Part shown: positions 18,851 through 28,110 of the stretch, piece by piece
How the letters are laid out: every line of letters starts with the position of its first letter
How positions within the stretch are numbered: the first letter of the stretch is position 1
Assembly (NCBI GenBank): GCA_022652815.1
Contig: JALCRR010000003.1
Location: forward strand, 58,195 to 122,194
Direction: 5' to 3'
Length of the DNA stretch: 64,000 bases
DNA from: Oscillibacter sp.
GTDB taxonomy: Bacteria > Bacillota > Clostridia > Oscillospirales > Oscillospiraceae
The notes under the pieces: model-generated
The model's input: only the letters and a program-made list of their open reading frames with translations
What the model was told of the DNA's origin: nothing
Database searches by the model: none
Made by a program: the position numbers and the translations under genes

Positions 18851-21424
18851 ATGTCTGATTTTAACGAACGATATATTATCGCCCGGAAGCAAGCCATTGC
18901 GCAGGACTTCCAGCGGCTGAACCCGGAACAGCGCCGTGCGGCCATGACCACCGAGGGGCCGCTGCTGCTGCTTGCCGGCGCAGGCTCCGGCAAGACCACC
19001 GTGCTGATTCAGCGGGTTTATAACCTTTTGACCTACGGTCGGGGCAGCGATACAACGGAGGTGCCGTCGGAGGCAACGGAGGACGATCTCGCGTTTTTGG
19101 AACGCTATGCGAGCAGCCCCGCACCGGAGGAGCATACCCGCATGGTCTCCCTTTGCACGGTGGATCGCGCGGTGCCGTGGTCTGTACTGGCAATTACCTT
19201 TACAAACAAGGCTGCGGGAGAGCTGAAGGAGCGTCTTTCCAGAAGGCTCGGCAGCGCGGCGGAGGACATCTGGGCGTCGACCTTCCACTCCGCCTGCGTA
19301 CGGATTCTCCGCCGGGATATTGACCGGCTGGGCTTTGAAAAGGACTTCACCATCTACGATTCGGACGATTCCAAGCGGGTCATCAAGGACGTGGTGAAAG
19401 AGCTTTCTCTGGAGGAGAAGTCCTTCCCGCCGCGGGAGGTGCTGTCCATCATCTCCAACGCCAAGGACAAGTACGAAACGCCGGAGCAGTTCGCCGCCAT
19501 TGAGGCGTCGGGCAACGACTGGCGCATGACCCGCATCGCCAAGATCTATGCGCGGTACGCCGAAAAGCTCCGCGCAGCCAGCGCGTTGGATTTTGACGAT
19601 CTGATTTTCCATACGGTGACGCTCTTAAAGACCTGCCCGGACGTGCTGGAATACTATCAGAATAAGTTCCGCTATGTGCTGGTGGACGAGTATCAAGACA
19701 CCAACCACTTGCAATATCTGCTGACGAGCCTGCTCTCCGGCGGGAGAAATAACCTGTGCGTGGTGGGCGACGACGACCAGAGCATCTATAAGTTCCGGGG
19801 CGCCAACATCGAAAATATCCTCAGCTTTGAAAAGCACTACAAAAACGCCCGTACCATTCGCCTGGAGCAAAACTACCGCTCCACCCAGAACATTTTGGAT
19901 GCGGCCAACGCCGTGATTCGCAACAATCAAGGGCGCAAGGGCAAGACCCTCTGGACGGAGAACGGCTCCGGCGACAAGGTGGATGTGCGGACGGTGTTCA
20001 ACGAGTCCGACGAGGCCAACTTCGTGGTGGGCGACATTCTGGGCGGCGTCAACCGGGGCAGAAACTTCCGGGACAACGCCATTCTCTACCGCACCAACGC
20101 CCAGTCCAACGCACTGGAATACGCAATGCGGCGCAACGGTGTGCCCTACAAGGTCGTGGGCGGCAACAAGTTCTTTGACCGGGCTGAAATCAAGGATATG
20201 CTGGCCTACTTATGCGTGCTGAACAATCCGCTGGACGATTTGCGCCTGCGGCGCATCATCAACGTGCCTGCCCGGGCCATCGGCAATACGACGGTGGAGA
20301 AGGTGGCGGTTCTGGCCGCCAGTCAAGGCGCGTCTCTTTATGAAATCCTGCGCAACGCCGACCTGTTCCCGGAGCTGAAAGGCCCCGCACCCAAGCTGCT
20401 GAAATTCGCGGACTTGATCGACAGTCTGCGCAAGCGCGGCGGGGAACTGGCGCTGCCGGAGTTTTACGACGCGGTGTGCGAGGAAACCGGCTACATCCAT
20501 GCGCTGGAAGCCAAAAACGATTTGGAGAGCCAGGGCCGCATCGAAAACGTGCAGGAACTGCGCTCCAACATTCTGGCATTTTTGGAGCAGGGACCGGAGG
20601 ACGCCACGCTGTCCGGCTTTTTGAACGAAATCGCCCTGTACACGGATTTGGACAGCGTGGATTCCAGTGACAACTGCGTGACCATGATGACCATGCACGC
20701 GGCGAAGGGTCTGGAATTCCCGTCGGTTTACGTGGTGGGCATGGAGGACGGCCTGTTCCCCAGCGGCGGCGCACTCTACGACCCGGACGGGTTGGAGGAG
20801 GAGCGGCGGCTTTGCTACGTGGCCATGACCCGCGCCAAGGAGCATCTGACGCTGACCAATGCCCGCCAGCGGATGCTGTACGGCAAGACGTCCCCGGCCA
20901 TGCCCTCCCGGTTTTTAAGCGAGATTCCGGAGGAGAACATGGACTGGCAGGGCAAGCCCCAGCTGCGCACCCAGCGGGAACCCTTTGACGACGGGTGGAG
21001 CGGCTTTGACGAGGAGCGCATGCCCGCCTCCTACGGCGGACAGACCGGCGGAATTTCCGGCGGCTGGCAGCCCCGGGAGCACATGGAATCCCAGCCGCCT
21101 GCCGACCGCAGCGATTGGGGCCAGCGGGTTGCTGCCGCGGCAAGCCGTCCGGCGGACTACGCGGGACACACCGTGGCCGCCGCGTCGCAGGCGCGGTATG
21201 GCGCGACAAAGACCCACGTGGCGAAACGGGCAGCGGCAGCGCCGACCGCGCAGCTGCTCAAGCTGCAGCAGGGCGACATGGTGGAACACACCGCCTTCGG
21301 CTCCGGCAAGGTCATGTCCGTCCGCCCCATGGGCGGCGACGCATTGGTGGAGGTCGCGTTTGACGGCGCGGGAACCAAAAAGCTGATGCTCAAGTCCGCC
21401 GGCGCCCACATGAAGAAGAAATAA
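18851..21424 (+). CDS. pcrA: UvrD/PcrA-type ATP-dependent DNA helicase
   Basis: LLAGAGSGKTTVLIQR, VDEYQDTNHLQY, GDDDQSIYKFRGA, HAAKGLEFPSVYVVGMEDGLFP, ATG at 18851. Confidence 0.96.
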   Translation: MSDFNERYIIARKQAIAQDFQRLNPEQRRAAMTTEGPLLLLAGAGSGKTTVLIQRVYNLLTYGRGSDTTEVPSEATEDDLAFLERYASSPAPEEHTRMVSLCTVDRAVPWSVLAITFTNKAAGELKERLSRRLGSAAEDIWASTFHSACVRILRRDIDRLGFEKDFTIYDSDDSKRVIKDVVKELSLEEKSFPPREVLSIISNAKDKYETPEQFAAIEASGNDWRMTRIAKIYARYAEKLRAASALDFDDLIFHTVTLLKTCPDVLEYYQNKFRYVLVDEYQDTNHLQYLLTSLLSGGRNNLCVVGDDDQSIYKFRGANIENILSFEKHYKNARTIRLEQNYRSTQNILDAANAVIRNNQGRKGKTLWTENGSGDKVDVRTVFNESDEANFVVGDILGGVNRGRNFRDNAILYRTNAQSNALEYAMRRNGVPYKVVGGNKFFDRAEIKDMLAYLCVLNNPLDDLRLRRIINVPARAIGNTTVEKVAVLAASQGASLYEILRNADLFPELKGPAPKLLKFADLIDSLRKRGGELALPEFYDAVCEETGYIHALEAKNDLESQGRIENVQELRSNILAFLEQGPEDATLSGFLNEIALYTDLDSVDSSDNCVTMMTMHAAKGLEFPSVYVVGMEDGLFPSGGALYDPDGLEEERRLCYVAMTRAKEHLTLTNARQRMLYGKTSPAMPSRFLSEIPEENMDWQGKPQLRTQREPFDDGWSGFDEERMPASYGGQTGGISGGWQPREHMESQPPADRSDWGQRVAAAASRPADYAGHTVAAASQARYGATKTHVAKRAAAAPTAQLLKLQQGDMVEHTAFGSGKVMSVRPMGGDALVEVAFDGAGTKKLMLKSAGAHMKKK

Positions 21425-21474
21425 TCGCGCAAAGCAAAAGACCACCCTTGAACAGAGGGGGTATCACAACACAA

Positions 21475-21503
21475 AAGACCACCCCGTTTAGGGGTGGTCT
21501 TAC
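21475..21503 (+). terminator. Terminator-like hairpin after pcrA
   Basis: agaccacccc-gttta-ggggtggtct. Confidence 0.65.
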
Positions 21504-21510
21504 CTGTTAT

Positions 21511-22152
21511 TCAGACTTTTTTCTCCGGTAACAGCAGTTCTTCAAAGCTCTTGATGTAAACGTCGCAAAAGCCCCGCATTTCCGCTTCGTCCTGGGCGAA
21601 AAAGGGGTCGTAAACGCCCACCGTCCGCATCTTCGCGCTCCGCGCACCCTTCAGCGCGGCGATGCTGTCGTCAAACACGGTGCATTCCGCCGCGTCCACG
21701 CCGTTTTCCGCCGCCGCAGCCAGCCAGACCTCCGGCTCCTGCTTGTCCAGATCCAGATCGTGGGCAAAGGTGATGTGGTCGAAGTATTTCAGAAGATCCA
21801 GATGGGCGAGCGCCGTTTTGCAGTGAATGGGGACGCTGGAGGTCACGACGGACATGCGCCGACCCTCGGCGCGGCACTGCTTCAGATACGCCCGGACGCC
21901 GGGCTTCACCGCAACCTTGGCGTAAAGACCCTCGGCAAGCGTCATCCACTCCGCCATGATCTCGTCGGTGGATTCGCTCAAGTGGCAAAACTGCTTGGTA
22001 AACGCCGCCGCCTTGGGAAAGATCGTGTGCGCCACACCCTCGTAATAGGCGTGGGTGTAGGGCAGTCCCCGCCGGGCAAGAAAGGTGCGATCCACTTCCT
22101 TCCAGATGCCGTTGGAGTCGATCAGTGTGCCGTCCATATCAAAAAGAAGCAT
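21511..22152 (-). CDS. HAD-family hydrolase / phosphatase
   Basis: LFDMDGTLIDSN, VVTSSVPIHCKTAL, VFDDSIAALKGARSA. Confidence 0.92.
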   Translation of the reverse strand: MLLFDMDGTLIDSNGIWKEVDRTFLARRGLPYTHAYYEGVAHTIFPKAAAFTKQFCHLSESTDEIMAEWMTLAEGLYAKVAVKPGVRAYLKQCRAEGRRMSVVTSSVPIHCKTALAHLDLLKYFDHITFAHDLDLDKQEPEVWLAAAAENGVDAAECTVFDDSIAALKGARSAKMRTVGVYDPFFAQDEAEMRGFCDVYIKSFEELLLPEKKV

Positions 22153-22780
22153 GGGGATTCTCCTCCTTTATCAGTTGAAATCGCCAGGGAAAGTCCCGGG
22201 CTTCCTCCGCGTAGTCGATGCCCACCCGGGGACCTGCGACGATGCGCTCCGGCGAAAGAGTGGGGCAGGGAAGTCCCACATCAGCGGGGCAATCGCACAG
22301 AAACAGGGTGTCACCGGTCAAATCCATTGTGTTTTCTGCGCTGGTAATGAAAAGACCTTTACAGAGCTTTCCGGGTCCGTTGAGGAAATTCTTCCGCTGA
22401 GAGGCGGTCAGCTCGGCGCAGGACTTGCCAAAACGCAGACGGCTGATCGTCTCGATGCCGGAGATTGCCTCTCCGCCGCGAAGTAATACGGCTGCGGGTT
22501 CGCCCTCCGGCTCGGTCACCAGATTGAGACAGTGGTGCATCCCGTAAATGAGGTACACGTAGGCGTGTCCGCTCTCGCCGAACAGAACCTCCGTCCGGGG
22601 CGTGCGACGGTAATTGTAGGCGTGGCATGCCTTGTCGCACCGACCGATGTAGGCCTCCGTTTCGGTGATGCGGCACACCAGCGCCTCGCCATGCAGCATC
22701 CGAACCAGATATTTCCCCAGCAGGTTCCGCGCGATTTGGACAGTATCACCCAGATAAAATTCCCGATCCAGTCTTGCCAT
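22139..22780 (-). CDS. DNA-3-methyladenine glycosylase (AAG/MPG family)
   Basis: ARNLLGKYLVR, ITETEAYIG.CDKACHAY, GHAYVYLIYGMHHCLNLV. Confidence 0.94.
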   Translation of the reverse strand: MARLDREFYLGDTVQIARNLLGKYLVRMLHGEALVCRITETEAYIGRCDKACHAYNYRRTPRTEVLFGESGHAYVYLIYGMHHCLNLVTEPEGEPAAVLLRGGEAISGIETISRLRFGKSCAELTASQRKNFLNGPGKLCKGLFITSAENTMDLTGDTLFLCDCPADVGLPCPTLSPERIVAGPRVGIDYAEEARDFPWRFQLIKEENPHASF

Positions 22781-22891
22781 TCTTTTTCCCCGGTGTTATA
22801 TTAAAACTCGCGTGATTTTTATATATTCGCGTCACTTTCTATCCGCAGTTTAACATGTTTAGAGAGCGGGAGCAAGAAGTTTGAAAAAGGA

Positions 22892-23833
22892 ATGGTCACC
22901 AATATGAGAGAATCCCATGCCAAACAGAATACCTTCGCGATCCTGGCGGCTCTAATCTGGGGCACGGGATTTGTCGCCCAGAGCATCGGCGCACGGTATC
23001 TGGACACGTTCACGTTCAATGCCAGCCGTTCGCTGGTGGGCTTTTTCGCGCTGTTGATCGTCAGCGCCGTTTTGCGGGTAAGGCGGAAGCGCTCCGACGG
23101 CTATACCGACCCCACCCGGGGTCAGAAAAAGGTCTACCGGCGGGATCTTGCCATCGGCGGACTGTGCTGCGGCCTTTCCATGGCGGTGGCGTCCATCCTG
23201 CAGCAGAAGGGATTGGAGACGACGACCTCCGGCAAGGCGGGGTTTATCACCGCACTTTATATCGTCATTGTGCCCCTACTGGGCATTTTCTTTCAAAAGA
23301 GGGCGCCGTGGACAGTGTGGGTCAGCGTGGCCATCGCCGTGGCGGGGCTTTACTGCCTGTGTATTCAAGAGAACTTCTCCATTGCCACGGGTGACTTTTA
23401 CATTTTGCTGTGCTCGCTGTGCTTTGCCATTCAGATTCTCCTGATCGACCATTTTGTGCAGCGGGTGGACGGCGTGGAGCTCTCCTGCGTGCAGCTGCTG
23501 GTGGTGACGGTGTTCTCCTCCGTGGGCATGCTGATCTCCGGCGTGCCGGAGGCGGTGGATGTACAGGCGGCTCTGCCGGCCATTTTGTATGCCGGCATCT
23601 TTTCCAGCGGCGTAGCCTACACGTTCCAGATCTTGTCACAGAAGGGCTCCAACCCCACGGTGATCTCGCTCCTTTTGAGCTTGGAATCCGTGTTTGCCAC
23701 GCTTTCCGGCGCGGTTTTGCTGCATGACCGGATGTCCGGACGGGAGTATCTGGGGTGCGTGCTGATGCTTGCGGCAGTGGTACTGGCGCAGATTCCGGTG
23801 CCGGGGAGAAAACCGGCGGCAACTGAGAAATAA
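22892..23833 (+). CDS. EamA/DMT family transporter
   Basis: ~10 hydrophobic segments; ALIWGTGFVAQSIGARYL; QQKGLETTTSGKAGFITALYIV. Confidence 0.92.
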   Translation: MVTNMRESHAKQNTFAILAALIWGTGFVAQSIGARYLDTFTFNASRSLVGFFALLIVSAVLRVRRKRSDGYTDPTRGQKKVYRRDLAIGGLCCGLSMAVASILQQKGLETTTSGKAGFITALYIVIVPLLGIFFQKRAPWTVWVSVAIAVAGLYCLCIQENFSIATGDFYILLCSLCFAIQILLIDHFVQRVDGVELSCVQLLVVTVFSSVGMLISGVPEAVDVQAALPAILYAGIFSSGVAYTFQILSQKGSNPTVISLLLSLESVFATLSGAVLLHDRMSGREYLGCVLMLAAVVLAQIPVPGRKPAATEK

Positions 23834-23844
23834 GAGCAGACAGG

Positions 23845-23880
23845 CGGGACGGTCAAAACGGGGCTGTCCCGCCTCATTTT
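23845..23880 (+). terminator. Rho-independent terminator
   Basis: ggcgggac...gtcccgcc followed by tcatttt. Confidence 0.65.
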
Positions 23881-23988
23881 GGGTTGGACAAGGGTTTTAT
23901 TTCATGCTATAATATAAAACTGTATGAGTATGGCTGGCTCCGAAAAAGCGGAGTTGCTTTTCGGAAGTCACGTTAGAGGAGTGTTTTT

Positions 23989-24711
23989 ATGCGCATCGAC
24001 GTTTTGGGCGTCGGCTTTGATAATCTGACCATGGACGAAGCAGTGGAGCAGGGAACCGCCCTGCTGCACACGGAGGGCGCACATTACGTCGTGACCCCCA
24101 ATCCCGAAATTGTGGAGGTCTGCCGCGAAAATCCCGCCGCCTGTGCCGCAGTGAACGGTGCGGATCTGGTGCTGCCGGACGGCATCGGCGTCATCAAGGG
24201 CGCAGCCATGCTGGGCACACCGCTGAAGGAAAAGACCCCCGGCATCGAGTTCGCCTCCCGCATGATGGAAAAGATGGCGGAGGCGGGCAAGTCCCTGTAT
24301 CTGCTGGGCGCCAAGCCGGGCGTTGCCGAAACCGCCGGAAAGAATCTGGCGGCGCAGTATCCCGGACTGAAGATTGCCGGAACCCACGACGGCTATTTCA
24401 AGGACGACGCACCCATCGTCGCTGACATCGCCCAAAGCGGTGCGGACGCGGTGTTCGTGTGCCTTGGCGCACCGAAGCAGGAGCTTTGGATGGCGAAATA
24501 CGGCGCTGCCACCGGCGCACATCTTCTGTGCGGTCTGGGCGGGAGCTTGGACATTTTTTCCGGCGTTTCCGAGCGGGCACCGGAGTTTTGGACAAAGCAC
24601 GGCCTTGAGTGGTTTTACCGCCTGTGCAAGGAGCCCAGCCGCTTTGGCCGTATGATGAAGCTGCCGCTGTTCCTCGTCCACGTCCGGCAGGAGAAGGGGA
24701 AGCGGAAATGA
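23989..24711 (+). CDS. WecG/TagA/CpsF family glycosyltransferase
   Basis: VVTPNPEIVEVCRENP; LPDGIGVIKGA; FVCLGAPKQELWM. Confidence 0.94.
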   Translation: MRIDVLGVGFDNLTMDEAVEQGTALLHTEGAHYVVTPNPEIVEVCRENPAACAAVNGADLVLPDGIGVIKGAAMLGTPLKEKTPGIEFASRMMEKMAEAGKSLYLLGAKPGVAETAGKNLAAQYPGLKIAGTHDGYFKDDAPIVADIAQSGADAVFVCLGAPKQELWMAKYGAATGAHLLCGLGGSLDIFSGVSERAPEFWTKHGLEWFYRLCKEPSRFGRMMKLPLFLVHVRQEKGKRK

Positions 24712-25373
24712 ACGGACATCTGATCGTGTTCGAGGGGACGGACGGCTCCGGCAAGGCCACCCAGTCCAACCTTTTGTGCAAGCGTCTTGAAAAAGAGGGC
24801 ATCGACTACCGAAAAATCGACTTTCCGCGCTACGGCAAGCCCTCCGCCGCCATGGTGGAGGAATATCTCCGGGGCGCTTACGGCAAAAAGCCCGGCGATG
24901 TGAACGCCTACGCCGCAACCATGTTTTACGCCATGGATCGCTATGCGTCCTACAAGGACGACTGGGGCTCCTTTTACGAGGCCGGCGGTCTGGTGATCGC
25001 GGATCGCTATACCACGTCCAACGCCGTGCATCAGGCGTCCAAGCTGCCGAAAAGCGAGCGGGGGGAATACCTAAACTGGCTTTTCAATCTGGAATACGGA
25101 CGGCTGGGGCTGCCCAAGCCAGATCTGGTGATTTATCTGGATATGCCCACCGAGATCACGGAAAAGATGATGCGCAAGCGGGAGGCGGAAACCGCCACCC
25201 ACGCCGATATCCACGAGCAGGACGAGGCGTATCTGAAGCGCTGCCGCCAGAACGCGGCGGAGGTTGTGCGGGAATGTGCCTGGCAGGTGATCTCCTGCGC
25301 GGAAAACGGCGAGCCCCGGACGATTGAGGACATCCACGCCGAAGTCTATCGCAAGTGCAAGCCGCTTTTGTGA
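24708..25373 (+). CDS. tmk: Thymidylate kinase
   Basis: IVFEGTDGSGKATQSNLL, LVIADRYTTSNAVHQA. Confidence 0.93.
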   Translation: MNGHLIVFEGTDGSGKATQSNLLCKRLEKEGIDYRKIDFPRYGKPSAAMVEEYLRGAYGKKPGDVNAYAATMFYAMDRYASYKDDWGSFYEAGGLVIADRYTTSNAVHQASKLPKSERGEYLNWLFNLEYGRLGLPKPDLVIYLDMPTEITEKMMRKREAETATHADIHEQDEAYLKRCRQNAAEVVRECAWQVISCAENGEPRTIEDIHAEVYRKCKPLL

Positions 25374-25397
25374 AGCCTGTCCCGGTTTTGGCAACGA

Positions 25398-25423
25398 AAT
25401 AGGACGCCGAAGCGTCCTATTCC
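25398..25423. terminator. Terminator-like hairpin between convergent genes
   Basis: aataggacgc-cgaa-gcgtcctatt. Confidence 0.6.
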
Positions 25424-25434
25424 ATCATGTACCC

Positions 25435-25587
25435 TCAGCAGCAGCCATCGCCGTTGCCGCAGCAGTGGTTGTTGCAGCCGCAGTTGTCGTTGCAGCAGTG
25501 GTTGTCGTTGCCACAGCAGCAGCACAGAACCAGGACGATGATAATAATCCACCACAGGCATGAGCAGTTGTTTCCGGAACCAAACAT
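25435..25587 (-). CDS. 50-aa Cys-rich (14 Cys) small protein with one hydrophobic segment
   Basis: ATG at 25587 preceded by GAGGTGAAC; MFGSGNNCSCLWWIIIIVLVLCCCCGNDNHCCNDNCGCNNHCCGNGDGCC*; too short for the ORF track. Confidence 0.75.
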   Translation of the reverse strand: MFGSGNNCSCLWWIIIIVLVLCCCCGNDNHCCNDNCGCNNHCCGNGDGCC

Positions 25588-25731
25588 GATTGTTCACCTC
25601 ACTTGCTGTTCTGAAACAGTCTATGCGAAAGCGGGGGCCTGTGGAACTTGGCCGACAAAACAATTCTGTCGGCAAACGTGAATATTTGAACTCTCCGTCG
25701 GGACAGAACGCGGCGGAAACGGGAGGTACCT

Positions 25732-26877
25732 ATGTCCGATTTTCAAAATGACGAAACATCCAGATGGAACGCAGCGGAGGTTCGGGCCAACGAGGAGCAG
25801 AGAAATGCTGCCCGTCAGCGCCCTCACCGCAAGAATAAGCCCTTCAACTGGCTGCTGTATTTCATCGTGGTGGTGGCGGTTTCCACCCTGCTGGCCGGAA
25901 TCGGCTGGCTGCTGATTAACGATTTCTGCTCGCTGAACAAAGCCAGCGTGACTACCACCATCGAGGTCACATCCGACGATGACCTCGGCTCGATTGCAAC
26001 GAAGCTCCACGATGCGGGTCTTGTGAAGTACAAGTGGTTTTTCAAGGCCTTCGGCGTGGTGGATAAGGCGTCCGGCAAAATCGGCATCGGCACGTATGAG
26101 CTCAACAGCAACATGGACTACGTGGCCTTGGTGACGGCGATGCACAACGCCTCCGGCAACCTAAACGCCGAGACGGTCAAGGTGACGATTCCGGAGGGCT
26201 ATACCGTGGCGCAGACGATTGCCCTGCTGGCGAAAAACGGCGTCAACACGGCGGACGCGCTGACCACGGCGGCGCAGACGGCCACCTTTGATTACAGTTT
26301 TATTGATGCGTCCAGCCAGGACATCTCCCGGCTGGAAGGCTATTTGTTCCCGGACACGTACGAGTTTTACGTGAACGAAAAGCCGGAAGCCGCGCTGAAC
26401 CGCCTGCTTTCCACGTTCAACTCGAAGCTCGACGAGACGCGGACCGCGCAGATCAAGGCGTCTGATTATACCCTTGAGCAGCTCGTTACCATTGCGTCTT
26501 TGATCGAAAAGGAGACGGACGGCTCCGACCAGGCGAAGATCGCCTCCGTCATTTACAACCGCCTAAACGATTCCGGCAGCCACGGCACTTACAAGATGCT
26601 GCAAATCGACGCATCGCTGCTGTACGCCCTGCCGGAGCACACCGGCGCGCTGACCAACGACGACAAAAAGACGGATTCGCCCTATAACCTGTACAAAAAC
26701 GCAGGCCTGCCGCCTACGCCGATTGCCAACCCCGGCATGGCCTCCATCGACGCGGCGCTTTCCCCGGAGACTACCAGCTATTATTACTACGCACTGGGCA
26801 AGGACGGCGTCCACCATTACTTTGAAACCTATAACGAACACGTCAATTTTGTCAACAGCGATGACTATGCAGGATAA
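25732..26877 (+). CDS. mltG: Endolytic transglycosylase MltG (YceG-like)
   Basis: IPEGYTVAQTIALLAKNGV, EGYLFPDTYEFY, LVTIASLIEKETD, PYNLYKNAGLPPTPIANPG. Confidence 0.95.
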   Translation: MSDFQNDETSRWNAAEVRANEEQRNAARQRPHRKNKPFNWLLYFIVVVAVSTLLAGIGWLLINDFCSLNKASVTTTIEVTSDDDLGSIATKLHDAGLVKYKWFFKAFGVVDKASGKIGIGTYELNSNMDYVALVTAMHNASGNLNAETVKVTIPEGYTVAQTIALLAKNGVNTADALTTAAQTATFDYSFIDASSQDISRLEGYLFPDTYEFYVNEKPEAALNRLLSTFNSKLDETRTAQIKASDYTLEQLVTIASLIEKETDGSDQAKIASVIYNRLNDSGSHGTYKMLQIDASLLYALPEHTGALTNDDKKTDSPYNLYKNAGLPPTPIANPGMASIDAALSPETTSYYYYALGKDGVHHYFETYNEHVNFVNSDDYAG

Positions 26878-28099
26878 CAGAAAAAAGCCGGAGCTGCTTG
26901 CCCCGGCGGGGGATATGGAACGGCTGCACATGGCGGTGCTCTACGGCGCAGACGCCGTTTATCTGGCGGGCACCAGCTTTGGCATGCGCTCCTTTGCGGG
27001 CAACTTTTCGGACGAGGAGCTGCCCCGGGCGGTGCAGTTTGCCCACGACCACGGCGTGCGCGTCCACTGCACGGTGAACACCATGCCCCGCAACGACGAA
27101 GCTGCCAAGCTTCCCGCGCATCTGGAAGTCTTAAACGATGCGGGGATCGATGCCATTATTTGCGCCGATCTGGGCGTTTTCACGCTGGCGGGGAAGTACG
27201 CGCCGCGCTGTGAGCGCCATGTGTCCACGCAAGCCAGCATCGCCAACTATGAGTGCGCGAGAGCGTGGTATGACCTGGGTGCCCAGCGGGTGATTCTGGC
27301 GCGGGAGCTGTCCCTGCCGGAAATCCGGGAGATTCGGGAAAAGACCCCGCAGGAGCTGGAGATCGAGTGCTTTGTCCACGGCGCCATGTGCGTCAGTTAC
27401 TCCGGGCGCTGCCTTTTAAGCAATTACATGACTGGACGGGACTCCAACCGCGGGGCGTGTGCCCAGCCCTGCCGCTATCAGTACGCGCTGATGGAGGAAA
27501 AGCGCCCCGGGGAGTATTTCCCGGTGTTTGAGGACGAAAAGGGCACGTATATCATGAACTCCCGCGACATGTGCATGATCGACCATCTGGACGATCTGAT
27601 CGACGCGGGCGTCAGCAGCTTAAAGATCGAGGGACGGGCAAAATCCGCCTATTATGCCGCCATCGTGACGGGGGCTTACCGCCACTGTCTGGACGCGGTG
27701 TGGGCAGGGCAGACCCCCGACCCCATCTGGCGGGACGAGGTGGAACACGTCAGTCACCGCCATTACGCCACCGGCTTCTTTTACGGTCAGCCGGGGCAGT
27801 TTTACGAGAACTCCCGGTATATCCGCGACTGGCAGGTGGCTGCCATCGTCACGGACTGTGACGCGGCGGGCAACGCCACGCTGTCTCTGCGGAACAAATT
27901 CCGCATGGGCGACACGGTGGAGATCGTCGGCCCCGATTTCAAGCCGTTTTCCATGACGGTGGAAATCATCGCGGATGAGAATGGAACGCCTCTTGACGAG
28001 GTGCGCAATCCCCAGCAGATCTTTCATATGAAATTACCCTGCGCAGTGCCGCCCCTTTCCATGGTGCGCCATGCCGGGCAGGGAAGTACCAAGGAATAA
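26861..28099 (+). CDS. U32 family peptidase
   Basis: ELLAPAGDMERLHMAVLYGADAVYLAG; ECFVHGAMCVSYSGRCLLSNYMTGRDSNRGACAQPCRYQY. Confidence 0.95.
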   Translation: MTMQDNRKKPELLAPAGDMERLHMAVLYGADAVYLAGTSFGMRSFAGNFSDEELPRAVQFAHDHGVRVHCTVNTMPRNDEAAKLPAHLEVLNDAGIDAIICADLGVFTLAGKYAPRCERHVSTQASIANYECARAWYDLGAQRVILARELSLPEIREIREKTPQELEIECFVHGAMCVSYSGRCLLSNYMTGRDSNRGACAQPCRYQYALMEEKRPGEYFPVFEDEKGTYIMNSRDMCMIDHLDDLIDAGVSSLKIEGRAKSAYYAAIVTGAYRHCLDAVWAGQTPDPIWRDEVEHVSHRHYATGFFYGQPGQFYENSRYIRDWQVAAIVTDCDAAGNATLSLRNKFRMGDTVEIVGPDFKPFSMTVEIIADENGTPLDEVRNPQQIFHMKLPCAVPPLSMVRHAGQGSTKE

Positions 28100-28110
28100 G
28101 GAGAACTACC

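Noticed and set aside
25324-25681. Gln/Leu- and Ala/Val-rich ORFs (79-109 aa) around 25430-25590
   Set aside because: Alternative-frame readings of the Cys-rich 50-aa gene on the - strand, which has the better ribosome-binding site and composition.
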